Source of the DNA: Pseudomonadota bacterium | GTDB lineage: Bacteria > Desulfobacterota > Desulfobacteria > Desulfobacterales > Desulfobacteraceae | DNA: 45,143 nt | Direction of reading: 5' to 3' | NCBI GenBank assembly: GCA_018821715.1 | Contig: JAHJLN010000434.1 | Location: 1 to 45,143, forward strand | Shown: positions 34,455 through 42,608 of the stretch, one piece after another | Position numbering within the stretch: the first letter of the stretch is position 1 | Layout of the letters: each line of letters begins with the position of its first letter | Program-made: the position numbers and the translations under genes | Notes under the pieces: generated by a model | Database searches by the model: none | What the model was told of the DNA's origin: nothing | What the model saw: the letters and a program-made list of their open reading frames with translations, nothing else

Positions 34455-35789
34455 CTATTTTAATTTTTTTAACAGGGTTTTCCTGTCAATTTTTAAAATT
34501 TCAAGGGCTTTTGCTTTATTTCCGCCTGTCTGTTCAACAACATCCCTGACATATTTTTTTGACATATCTTCAAGGCTGAGATTCAACGGCTGACCACAGG
34601 AGATGGTATATTTCATTATGTCAGGAAAATTCACGCTGTCTATATAATCGGTTTCATTCATGATCAGATTTCGATGAATAAGATTTTCAAGCTCCCTGAC
34701 ATTGCCGGGCCAGTAATATTTTTTTAGCGCAACGATTGCCTTATCTGTAAAGACCGGCTCTTCTTTTCCAAGCTCTTTGGCATACTTTAATGCAAAATGC
34801 TGGGCAAGAAGAATGATATCATTTTCTCGGTCCCTTAGAGGAGGAATATCGATGTTGATGACATTTAAACGAAAAAACAAATCCTGGCGGAACAGTTTTT
34901 TTTCAATAAGATCTTCCAAATTTTTATTGGTAGCTGCAATAATTCGGACATCAATTTTTTTAAATTGGGTTTCTCCAACCCTGGTGATTTCTTTTTCCTG
35001 TAAAACCCTGAGCAGCTTGGCCTGGAGTTCAAGCGGCAGTTCACTGATTTCATCTAAAAAAAGGCAGCCTTTTTCTGCTGCCTGAAAAAAGCCTTTTCTG
35101 TTTTGTATCGCACCTGTGAAAGCCCCCTTTACATGGCCGAATAATTCACTTTCAAAAAGGCTTGCAGGGATTCCCGGACAATTTATGGGAATAAACGGAT
35201 AAATCGATCTTACCTTGTGGCTGTAGTGAATTGCACGAGCCACCAGTTCTTTTCCTGTACCGTTTTCTCCATTTATTAAAACAATTGCATCGTTTTTGCA
35301 GGCTTTTTCAATCCTGGAATACACGTCAAGCATCTTTGGGGAATGACCCATAATGCCGAACCGGGTCCAGGCATCATTGTATAAACTTTTTGGGTCGATT
35401 TTCTTTGCTTTTCGTTGCCAAATGTTTTTTTTAACGGCATCAAGAAGTTCCTTGTCTGTAAACGGTTTGGTAATATAATCATCCGCCCCTTCTTTCATGG
35501 CTGAAATGGCACTGTTAATGGACCCGTATCCGGTCAGCATGATAATACAGATATCCTGGAAATGGTCCCGGACATATTTTATCAGTTCAAGACCCGAATG
35601 TTTCGGCATTTTATAATCAGTGATCAAAAGATCAATTTTCTGTCTTGAAAAAATCTGGACGGCATCAGCCACACTGTGAGCCTTAAACACATGGAATCCT
35701 GCTATTTCAAGATTTCTTTGTATCACTTCGCAAGTTATGACATTATCATCAACAATGAGAATGACGTCTTTGCCATATGGGGTTGTCAT
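34455..35789 (-). CDS. NtrC-family sigma-54-dependent response regulator
   Basis: The 444-residue protein has a receiver (DD at 14-15, phosphoacceptor D58 in LLITDYKMPK, DYITKPFTDKE), an AAA+ domain with Walker A GENGTGKE (174-181), GAFTGA (222-227) and Walker B LFLDEISEL, and a C-terminal Fis-type helix-turn-helix (KAKALEILKIDRKTLLKKLK). The ATG at 35789 overlaps the kinase stop by one base (TGATG) and has GGAGG 7 bases upstream; a TTG at 35792 is too close to that site. It converges with gdhA and lies next to the gdh pseudogene, so control of glutamate dehydrogenase promoters is a reasonable guess. Confidence 0.95.
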   Translation of the reverse strand: MTTPYGKDVILIVDDNVITCEVIQRNLEIAGFHVFKAHSVADAVQIFSRQKIDLLITDYKMPKHSGLELIKYVRDHFQDICIIMLTGYGSINSAISAMKEGADDYITKPFTDKELLDAVKKNIWQRKAKKIDPKSLYNDAWTRFGIMGHSPKMLDVYSRIEKACKNDAIVLINGENGTGKELVARAIHYSHKVRSIYPFIPINCPGIPASLFESELFGHVKGAFTGAIQNRKGFFQAAEKGCLFLDEISELPLELQAKLLRVLQEKEITRVGETQFKKIDVRIIAATNKNLEDLIEKKLFRQDLFFRLNVINIDIPPLRDRENDIILLAQHFALKYAKELGKEEPVFTDKAIVALKKYYWPGNVRELENLIHRNLIMNETDYIDSVNFPDIMKYTISCGQPLNLSLEDMSKKYVRDVVEQTGGNKAKALEILKIDRKTLLKKLK

Positions 35790-36976
35790 CAATTTTCCTC
35801 CAAAGGCAAATAAATCTCAAAAATAGTTCCTTTACCCGGTTCACTGCTGACTTTAATGTCTCCATTATGGTTCTTGATAATTCCATAAACAACAGAAAGA
35901 CCTAATCCTGTGCCTTCACCAACATCCTTAGTTGTAAAAAAGGGCATGAATGTTCTGCTGATATTTTCACCGGGTATTCCGATTCCAGTATCTTCAACGC
36001 AAAGAATCGCATTTTTACTATTCTTTTTTGTAGAGAATATCAAATTCCCGCCATTTTTCATTGCCTGAATAGCATTGATCGTCAAATTCGTAATGACCTG
36101 CTTGATTTGATTGGGATCAGCTGTAACGGTTATGGTCTCAGCATATTTTTTTACAATACTGATTCCCTCCTTGATGCATCTTGCTTCTAAAAAGGTGATA
36201 CTGTTATCAATCACTTCATTAAGATTAATTGGCTCTTTGCATAATGGTGATTCTCGGGAAAATTCCATTAATTTTTTTATGATTCCCCTTGAATATATAA
36301 CACAATCTTCAATCTTGGACAGGTCTTTTTGTGCTTGTTCCGGCATGTTGGACAATTTTAATGACAATTGCGCCAGACCCAGAATATTTCCCAGCGGCTC
36401 GTTCAATTCGTGGGCGACGCCTGCAGCAAGCTGCCCTATGGTTGCCAGGCGATCAGCATGCAAAAGCTGTTGCTGGATAACTTTTCGTTTTTCATCATCC
36501 CTTAGCTTTTTCATATAAAAACTGATAATATTTGCAATCCCCTTCAGCAGATTTCTTTCTTCAATAAGAAAAGGATTCTTTGATTCCAGTGCCAGCCTTG
36601 GGTGATAAAAAACTTCTATAGCCCCCACGATCTGCCTGTCAATTGAAATATTCTCTTTTTGGCATACACTGGACTCAAAAAAGACAGGTGACAAAAATTT
36701 CTTTTCCATGAAACAAATACGGGCGCAGGAGTCTTTTGGGTATTGCCATCCTTGTGGAATAATACGGACAATTCTATCCAATGCCACATCCACATTTGTT
36801 TCCATCACCACACATTGGGCAACCTGATACAGACAGTTAAGCTCTTTTATCCTCTCTTCCTCATTACGGCAGACCCTCTTATACTCATCATAAAACCGCT
36901 GTAGTTTAAGATTTTGTTTTTGGAGTTTTTTAATCAGTTGCTGCTGTTTCTCAACTTCGATGTCTATGGGTTTCAT
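35789..36976 (-). CDS. Soluble histidine kinase with coiled coil and GAF-like sensor, partner of NtrC-type activator
   Basis: The 395-residue protein has no membrane segment. Residues 5-45 form a coiled coil (VEKQQQLIKKLQKQNLKLQR), 45-155 a GAF-like sensor (ELNCLYQVAQCVVMETNVDV, IVGAIEVFYHPRLALESKNP, LLKGIANIISFYMKKL), then a HisKA helix with H189 in GVAHELNEPLGN and a HATPase_c domain (NLTINAIQAMKNGG, DTGIGIPGEN, GEGTGLGLSVVYGI). Several cysteines in the GAF-like part (C55, C84, C88, C105) could mean redox or metal sensing, but this is speculative. It overlaps the downstream activator gene by one base. The ribosome site is weak. Confidence 0.92.
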   Translation of the reverse strand: MKPIDIEVEKQQQLIKKLQKQNLKLQRFYDEYKRVCRNEEERIKELNCLYQVAQCVVMETNVDVALDRIVRIIPQGWQYPKDSCARICFMEKKFLSPVFFESSVCQKENISIDRQIVGAIEVFYHPRLALESKNPFLIEERNLLKGIANIISFYMKKLRDDEKRKVIQQQLLHADRLATIGQLAAGVAHELNEPLGNILGLAQLSLKLSNMPEQAQKDLSKIEDCVIYSRGIIKKLMEFSRESPLCKEPINLNEVIDNSITFLEARCIKEGISIVKKYAETITVTADPNQIKQVITNLTINAIQAMKNGGNLIFSTKKNSKNAILCVEDTGIGIPGENISRTFMPFFTTKDVGEGTGLGLSVVYGIIKNHNGDIKVSSEPGKGTIFEIYLPLEEN

Positions 36977-37009
36977 TTATATCATTTTGCCCGTAATAAT
37001 GTCTTTTTT

Positions 37010-37040
37010 AAAAAAACGGGTACCCTGATTTCCGGTATCC
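37010..37040 (-). terminator. Terminator behind the gdh pseudogene
   Basis: On the minus strand the stem GGATACC / GGTACCC (one G-T pair, 9-base loop; plus-strand positions 37034-37040 and 37018-37024) is followed by a run of seven T. It separates the Cys-rich/gdh operon from the kinase/NtrC operon. Confidence 0.75.
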
Positions 37041-37087
37041 AAACTATGGTGGAAAAATAATCTATATTTCTTAAAAGTCAATATGGA

Positions 37088-38006
37088 TCAAGATAATCCC
37101 TGGTCGAGCATGGCATCTGCCACACGCCGGAATCCGGCAATATTTGCCCCCTCTACAAGGCATTTGACATTATTTTTTACCAATGTCATTGCATCATCAA
37201 GGCTAAGTTCGTTTTGTGTTGCACAAGGAAATGCAATATCGCACGGGATTATCCATGGCCGTTTCCCCGGATAAAATTTTACCTTAAAATGATCTGCATA
37301 TTCTTTTACAACATCATTTCCGCTCAACCTGAGTTTCAGCATATAATCAATTTTTTCACCGGTAACACCATCGGGATCATGGATGAATCCATCAGGACCT
37401 GAAAGCGTTATGACTTTGCCGCCAAGCTCGTTGACCTTTTTTACAACCCCCCAGGCCACATTTCCAAAACCGGAAACCGTCACAACCTTACCCTTAATAT
37501 TGTCATCAACATTTTTCAGCATTTCCTCGGCAAAACAAACAACACCATATCCTGTGGCCTCGGGCCTTAAATATCTTCCTCCCCATGCAAGACCTTTCCC
37601 TGTCAATACGCCTTTAAACGACTTGGTCATTCTGCGGTACATGCCAAACAAATAACCGATTTCCCGTGCGCCTACACCGATATCACCGGCAGGAACATCA
37701 GTGGACGCGCCAATGTGTCTTGAAAGTTCCAACATAAAACTTTGACAAAAATTCATTATTAAACTCAACCCGATGCCCGGTATTGACTTGTACCCGGCCC
37801 TGGTCATCTTTCCACGGCACCCTGAAACTGATGGATCGGTCCGGTTCAACCAGTTGCTCAAGTATCCGGTTGTCCTGATACTCTTGATTAACATCCAGAA
37901 CCGGTGCAATGGATTTAAAAACTTCTGCCACGGATTGAATGTATTCCTTTTCCCAGGGATATTTTTCCCTGAGCATTTCCAAAACATTGTTTGTATACGC
38001 GTTCAT
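37088..38006 (-). pseudogene. Glutamate dehydrogenase pseudogene with two internal deletions
   Basis: The N-terminal part (ATG at 38006 with GGAG; EKEYIQSVAEVFKSIAPVLD) aligns with the intact GdhA until VEFNN, near 37760. The next recognisable residues, in another frame, are NFCQSFMLELSRHIGASTDV: about 58 residues are missing, including all three active-site lysines (K86, K110, K122 of the intact copy). The rest (PAGDIGVGAREIGYLFGMYR, VTVSGFGNVAWGVVKKVNEL) is well kept up to VEGAN, where the sequence jumps to IAGFRRVADAMLDQGLS: about 83 residues between the two GAN motifs of the intact protein are gone in frame, near 37145. The nucleotide loop is a standard GFGNVA, unlike the intact copy. No active enzyme can be made. 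It is co-transcribed with the Cys-rich gene from a sigma-54 promoter. Confidence 0.9.
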
Positions 38007-38023
38007 GAAGTTCTCCAAGGCTA

Positions 38024-38302
38024 TTATCTGTATTCTTCACAAGTAATTACAGTGCAGTCAGTTTTTTGCAGGTGACAGGTCTCAATATTTTCACAATTGT
38101 TGCAAACTCCTTTCAAATTTGAGTTAATTGGATAATCATTTTTTTTTGGAGCCTTGTTCAAATTATTTTTTAATTCTGTTGGTTCTGTACAGGCAAACTC
38201 TTCACAAAAAATAATAGGTTTGGTGTGATTCATTTGATAACTGCATTTTTCTGCATTAAAACAATTGATGCAAAGACCGGATAGCTGTATTTTTTCTGTC
38301 AT
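38024..38302 (-). CDS. Small Cys-rich protein with two repeated four-Cys modules
   Basis: The 92-residue protein contains two copies of C-x2-C-x5-C-x(11-12)-C: C11, C14, C20, C33 (LCINCFNAEKC, FCEEF) and C67, C70, C76, C88 (VCNNCENIETC, TCEEY), offset by about 56 residues, with a lysine/asparagine-rich linker between. The pattern suggests two metal sites, zinc or iron-sulfur, but I do not recognise the family. AAGGAG before the ATG at 38302 decides the start over longer frames. It lies 17 bases upstream of the gdh pseudogene and directly behind a sigma-54 element (leader about 25 bases), so it may be the only useful product of this transcript today. Confidence 0.82.
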   Translation of the reverse strand: MTEKIQLSGLCINCFNAEKCSYQMNHTKPIIFCEEFACTEPTELKNNLNKAPKKNDYPINSNLKGVCNNCENIETCHLQKTDCTVITCEEYR

Positions 38303-38337
38303 GGTATCTCCTTTTATTAAAGTTGATTTATACCATG

Positions 38338-38353
38338 AGCAATTGATGTGCCA
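38338..38353 (-). promoter_or_regulatory. Sigma-54 promoter for Cys-rich/gdh-pseudogene operon
   Basis: On the minus strand TGGCACATCAATTGCT matches every defined -24/-12 position with exact spacing. Estimated transcription start near 38327, 25 bases before the ATG at 38302. Confidence 0.83.
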
Positions 38354-38377
38354 CTGCCATATGGTCATTTAAAACCA

Positions 38378-38395
38378 TAACATTACAGCATGTTA
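38378..38395. promoter_or_regulatory. Inverted repeat TAACAT-N6-ATGTTA
   Basis: Perfect 6-base arms separated by TACAGC, about 60 bases upstream of the predicted sigma-54 start at 38327. Possible regulator-binding site in the divergent region between the Cys-rich gene and the cytidylate-kinase-like gene. No other copy was noticed. Confidence 0.4.
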
Positions 38396-38432
38396 CAACA
38401 GTCTATCTTTTGCAGGAACCACTATTAAAACC

Positions 38433-38463
38433 TGGAAATTTTCCATACACAGGAAAATTTCCA
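38433..38463. promoter_or_regulatory. Inverted repeat, 12-base perfect arms, candidate enhancer or operator
   Basis: TGGAAATTTTCC and GGAAAATTTCCA face each other across 7 bases (ATACACA). Its centre is about 120 bases upstream of the predicted sigma-54 transcription start at 38327, the usual distance for an activator-binding site. There is no T run, so a terminator is unlikely. It could instead control the cytidylate-kinase-like gene at 38583. Confidence 0.55.
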
Positions 38464-38582
38464 CATAGTTTTACTGCAAGTAATGATTGTTTCAAAAGAA
38501 TCAATTTGATATCGTCTGGTATTAATAAATCTGCAATGTGATTTACATACGATATAGTGATCGTTTAATGATGGAGGATAAC

Positions 38583-39389
38583 ATGACGATTGTGACTATT
38601 TCCAGGGGGACTTACAGCCGGGGAAAGGAAATTGCTGAAAAACTGGCCACGGCATTGGGATATGAATGTCTTTCCCGTGAAATTGTTATTGAAGCATCAA
38701 AAGAATTCAATATCCCGGAAATAAAACTCATCCGGGCTATTCATGACGCACCCTCGGTTCTTGATCGATTTACATATGGCAAAGAACGGTATTTGGCTTT
38801 CTTTCGATCCGCTTTGCTCAAACATCTGCAAAGGGACAATATTATCTATCATGGCCTGGCAGGTCATGCTTTTTTACAGGAAATCCCCCATGTTTTTAAA
38901 GTTCGGATTATCGCTGACCTGGACTTTCGGATAGGAGAAGAAATGAAGCGCGAAAAAATCTCGGCAGATCAGGCCCGGCATATTCTGGTTAAGGATGATG
39001 CCGAGCGACGTAAGTGGAGTCTGACCCTTTATGGTTTGGATATCTGGAATCCCCAATTTTATGATATGACATTGCATTTAGATACCATGGATGTGGAAGA
39101 AGCTGTGTCCATTATTCTTCATACGATTCAACACCCCTGCTTTCAAACAACCCCCAAAAGCTGTGAAAAACTCAATGACCTTTCTTTAAACGCCCAGGTT
39201 GAGGCAGCACTGATACATGATTTCCCGAAAGCCAAGGCTGATTCCAGAAAGGGTATCGTTTTTGTAAGCATCAGGGGCTCTCTTATTGATGAAAAAAATA
39301 TTTTTTCAAAAGTAAACTGCATCATAGAGAAGATAAAAGATGTAAAAAAAATTCATATCAACATCGTTCCCTATAATATTGAAAGCTGA
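38583..39389 (+). CDS. Cytidylate-kinase-like family protein
   Basis: The 268-residue protein starts with MTIVTISRGTYSRGKEIAEK, the altered P-loop (SRGTYSRGK) of the cytidylate-kinase-like group, followed by LGYECLSREIVIEASKEFNI, IIYHGLAGHAFLQEIP, VRIIADLDFRI and DAERRKWSLTLYGLDIWNPQ. The C-terminal 60 residues (LNAQVEAALIHDFPKAKADS, GIVFVSIRGSLIDEKN) look like a BON-type alpha/beta module. The ATG at 38583 has GGAGG upstream. It is a distant relative of the protein at 16081. No clear promoter was found. Role unknown; the product may bind a nucleotide without being a CMP kinase. Confidence 0.83.
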   Translation: MTIVTISRGTYSRGKEIAEKLATALGYECLSREIVIEASKEFNIPEIKLIRAIHDAPSVLDRFTYGKERYLAFFRSALLKHLQRDNIIYHGLAGHAFLQEIPHVFKVRIIADLDFRIGEEMKREKISADQARHILVKDDAERRKWSLTLYGLDIWNPQFYDMTLHLDTMDVEEAVSIILHTIQHPCFQTTPKSCEKLNDLSLNAQVEAALIHDFPKAKADSRKGIVFVSIRGSLIDEKNIFSKVNCIIEKIKDVKKIHINIVPYNIES

Positions 39390-39442
39390 CAAATCATTTA
39401 ATAAAATCAAAAGATTTTCATAAATATCCGGTCGTATCAGCC

Positions 39443-41161
39443 ATGAAATTTGAAAAATATAAAAATCTGTCCAGACCATCCATAACTTTTTGGCGAAACC
39501 TTTTCCCCTTCCTTCGCTGGTGGAATTTCATCGGCTGGGACACAACCAGGGCAGATCTTATCGCAGGATTAACAGGAGCGGTCATTGTCTTACCCCAGGG
39601 GGTTGCTTTTGCAATGATTGCCGGACTGCCACCGGAATATGGAATATACACCGCCATAGTTGTTCCAATAGTTGCGGCATTATTCGGGTCTTCGTTGCAT
39701 CTGATTTCCGGCCCCACTACCGCTATTTCCATCATCATTTTTGCTTCTCTGAGCCCCATGGCCACCCCCGGATCGGCTCAATTCATCCAATTGGCCTTAA
39801 CCTTGACTTTTCTGGCCGGACTGTTTCAATTATCTTTTGGATTGGCCCGGATCGGGATCCTTGTGAATTTTATATCCCATTCCGTACTTGTGGGGTTTAC
39901 TGCCGGTGCGGCCATTCTTATTGCCACCTCTCAGTTGAAACACATTTTTGGCCTTGACCTGCCCGGATCGGGATCCTTTTTTACCACATGGATGACTATT
40001 CTTTCCCAGATCAACACCTCAAATCCGTATGCGCTGGCTGTAGCATCAGGGACATTCATTTGTGCCGCCCTGTTCAGATTTTTCAAGCCTCGATGGCCCG
40101 GGCTGTTGATTGCCATGATGGCTGGAAGCTTTCTGGGGCTGTTCCTTGGAGCTGAATCCCATGGTATCCGTTTGATGGAAAGCCTGCCTGCCCATCTGCC
40201 GCCGCCTTCACTACCTGACCTGTCCGTTCAAACCTTACGGGAATTGGCTCCTAAAGCTTTTGCTATTGCATTGATCGGGTTGATTGAAGCGTTGTCAATT
40301 GCCCGATCGATCGCAGCACTCTCCCGCCAGCAAATCGACGGCAATCAGGAATTCATCGGGCAGGGTCTGTCCAATATTGTGGGCAGTTTTTTTTCAAGTT
40401 ATGCCGGTTCAGGATCTTTTACCCGTTCCGGTATTAACTATCATTCGGGAGCCATGACCCCCTTATCCGCAATATTCTCAGCTATCTGTCTGGCGTTGAT
40501 TCTACTGCTTATGGCACCTTTAACCGTCTATCTGCCCATTCCGGCAATGGGTGGTGTTATCCTGCTGGTGGCATTGAATTTAATCGATTTTCATCATATT
40601 AAAACCATTATTAAAACAAGCAAAGATGAAGCTGCCGTGTTGCTGACAACCTTTCTTGCAACCTTGTTCCTTGATCTTGAATTTGCCATTTATTCCGGTG
40701 TTCTTATGTCCTTGGTTCTATATCTGAGTCGAACGGCACATCCGCAAATTCTTGATTCGACACATAATCCTGCTGCATTTGGACATTTTTTTGATCAAAC
40801 AAAAATAAAACAACCCTGCTTTAAAATTATCCGAATTGATGGTTCGCTCTTCTTTGGAGCGGTGAATCATATTATGGAGTTTCTCCACAACATTGACAAA
40901 AACAACCCCTCCAAATGTCATGTTCTCATTGTGGCATACGGCATCAACTTTATTGATATCACTGGCGCCCAAATGCTGGTAAATGAATCCAGACGCAGAC
41001 GTGGACAAAGAGGTGGATTGTATCTATGCGGTCTAAAAAAACAGGCCCGGGACGTTCTTGAACGGGGAGGCTACATTGATGGCATCGGGGCTGAAAATAT
41101 CTTTATATCTGAAACCCAGGCAGTAGCACAAATCTTAGAAAGAATCGATAACCCTGAATAG
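39443..41161 (+). CDS. SulP-family anion transporter with STAS domain
   Basis: The 572-residue protein has the SulP plan: soluble N-terminus, about twelve to fourteen hydrophobic segments beginning DLIAGLTGAVIVLPQGVAFA, with GLPPEYGIYTAIV, SGPTTAISIIIFASL and SYAGSGSFTRSGINYHSGAM, then a C-terminal STAS domain (about 450-572; IIRIDGSLFFGAVNHIMEFL, VAYGINFIDITGAQML). SulP proteins carry sulfate, bicarbonate or other anions; sulfate is plausible in a sulfate reducer but not shown. No convincing ribosome site precedes the ATG at 39443, which is unusual here; coupling to the upstream gene (53 bases away) is possible. Confidence 0.92.
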   Translation: MKFEKYKNLSRPSITFWRNLFPFLRWWNFIGWDTTRADLIAGLTGAVIVLPQGVAFAMIAGLPPEYGIYTAIVVPIVAALFGSSLHLISGPTTAISIIIFASLSPMATPGSAQFIQLALTLTFLAGLFQLSFGLARIGILVNFISHSVLVGFTAGAAILIATSQLKHIFGLDLPGSGSFFTTWMTILSQINTSNPYALAVASGTFICAALFRFFKPRWPGLLIAMMAGSFLGLFLGAESHGIRLMESLPAHLPPPSLPDLSVQTLRELAPKAFAIALIGLIEALSIARSIAALSRQQIDGNQEFIGQGLSNIVGSFFSSYAGSGSFTRSGINYHSGAMTPLSAIFSAICLALILLLMAPLTVYLPIPAMGGVILLVALNLIDFHHIKTIIKTSKDEAAVLLTTFLATLFLDLEFAIYSGVLMSLVLYLSRTAHPQILDSTHNPAAFGHFFDQTKIKQPCFKIIRIDGSLFFGAVNHIMEFLHNIDKNNPSKCHVLIVAYGINFIDITGAQMLVNESRRRRGQRGGLYLCGLKKQARDVLERGGYIDGIGAENIFISETQAVAQILERIDNPE

Positions 41162-41243
41162 TTCCTGCTCATATTATTGACAGTCTTTTCCTGATTTAGT
41201 AAGTTAGGCTCCAAGTCTTTATTATTGTGACAGGAGATATCAT

Positions 41244-42608
41244 TTGAAAATCATTATTGTTGGTGCCGGGGAAGTCGGGTATAACATTGCCAGCCGGCTT
41301 GCTTCTGAAAATAAGCGGGTGGTTGTCATTGACAAGAATCCTGAGGCCCTTAGACGTCTTACTGAAGACCTTGATGTACAGGTCATCACGGCATCGGGAA
41401 GCAGCCCAAAAGTACTGAATGACGCTGGAATCAAGGAGGCGGATATTCTTCTGGCCGTCACTGACAGTGATGAAACAAATCTTGTGGCCTGCCTGATGGC
41501 CAATATGATTTCACCCACAACCAAAAAACTGGCCCGGGTCAGAAACACTGATTTTGATCCTTATCATGAACGATTTAAAAAAGAAAACCCCCATATTGAT
41601 ACCATCATTAACCCGGAAACCGAGGTGGTGAATACCATCAGAAAGCTTATGGATGTTCCCGGTGCTGTGGATGTCGGAGCCTTTGCTGACGGCAAGGTCA
41701 AATATGTGGGAATTCGGCTTGACAAAGCGTCTCCCATGGCCGGAATACGGCTAATCGATTTTCCTTCCAGGTTTGGCGAGGACCGGCCTTTGATAGCCGC
41801 CATCATCCGAAACAATGAGGTTATTGTCCCAAGGGGGCCCAACATTCTTGAGCCCGGCGATTTAATTTATTTTGTCACCCAGACTGAAAAACTTGAGAAA
41901 ATGCTCAAACTTTTCGGTCAAAAAATTGAGCCCATTCAAAGAGCATTGATTATCGGCGGCGGACGAATCGGTGAACGGCTGGCCAAAATACTTGAAAAAG
42001 ACTCGATTAAAACAAAAATCATTGAAGCAGATATTGATCGGTGTCATTACCTTTCACAACAAATGGATAAAACCGTTATTCTTCATGGTGACGGCTCTGA
42101 CCAGAAACTCTTTATTGAAGAAAATGTGCGTCAGAGTGATGTCATTGTTTCCGTCACCGATGATGATGAAACCAATATCCTTGTTTCCCTGCTGGCTAAA
42201 AACCTGGGTGTTCAAAACACCATCACCAGGATTGGAAAATCAAACTATTTTCCCTTGCTGGCAACCATTGGTATTGAAAAAGTTGTCAGCCCCAGGCTGT
42301 CAGCGGTCAGCTCCATTTTGCAAGAGGTCAGAAAGGGAAAGGTTTTATCTGATATTTCCATTTTCGGAGAAAGGGGAGAATTTATTGAAGCCATTGCCCT
42401 TGAAACTTCTGATATAACGGATAAACCATTACGGAAAATATCCTTTCCCAAAGGCTCAATTCTTGTCTGCATCATCAGGGACGGTCAGATTATTATTCCG
42501 GCAGGCGACAGTGTTGTAAAGCCAGGAGACAGAATCATCATGTTTGCCGTTAAACAGGCTGTTAAAAAACTTGAAAAGCTCTTAACGGTTAAACTGGATT
42601 TTTTCTGA
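41244..42608 (+). CDS. trkA: Trk potassium uptake regulator TrkA
   Basis: The 454-residue protein has two RCK halves, each with a Rossmann NAD(H) site and a C-terminal TrkA_C domain: KIIIVGAGEVGYNIASRLAS with VVVIDKNPEALRRL, and RALIIGGGRIGERLAKILEK with KIIEADIDRC. This is the peripheral gating ring of the TrkH potassium channel. The start is a TTG at 41244, supported by AGGAG 7 bases upstream; no ATG is available nearby. The stop overlaps the trkH start (TGATG), so the pair is translationally coupled. A weak TTGACA lies about 65 bases upstream, without a good -10. Confidence 0.96.
   Translation: MKIIIVGAGEVGYNIASRLASENKRVVVIDKNPEALRRLTEDLDVQVITASGSSPKVLNDAGIKEADILLAVTDSDETNLVACLMANMISPTTKKLARVRNTDFDPYHERFKKENPHIDTIINPETEVVNTIRKLMDVPGAVDVGAFADGKVKYVGIRLDKASPMAGIRLIDFPSRFGEDRPLIAAIIRNNEVIVPRGPNILEPGDLIYFVTQTEKLEKMLKLFGQKIEPIQRALIIGGGRIGERLAKILEKDSIKTKIIEADIDRCHYLSQQMDKTVILHGDGSDQKLFIEENVRQSDVIVSVTDDDETNILVSLLAKNLGVQNTITRIGKSNYFPLLATIGIEKVVSPRLSAVSSILQEVRKGKVLSDISIFGERGEFIEAIALETSDITDKPLRKISFPKGSILVCIIRDGQIIIPAGDSVVKPGDRIIMFAVKQAVKKLEKLLTVKLDFF

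Noticed and set aside
37088-38006. Reading gdh copy 2 as two separate functional proteins
   Set aside because: The second piece has no own ribosome site, and the split falls inside a conserved domain with all catalytic lysines missing; a pseudogene fits better.
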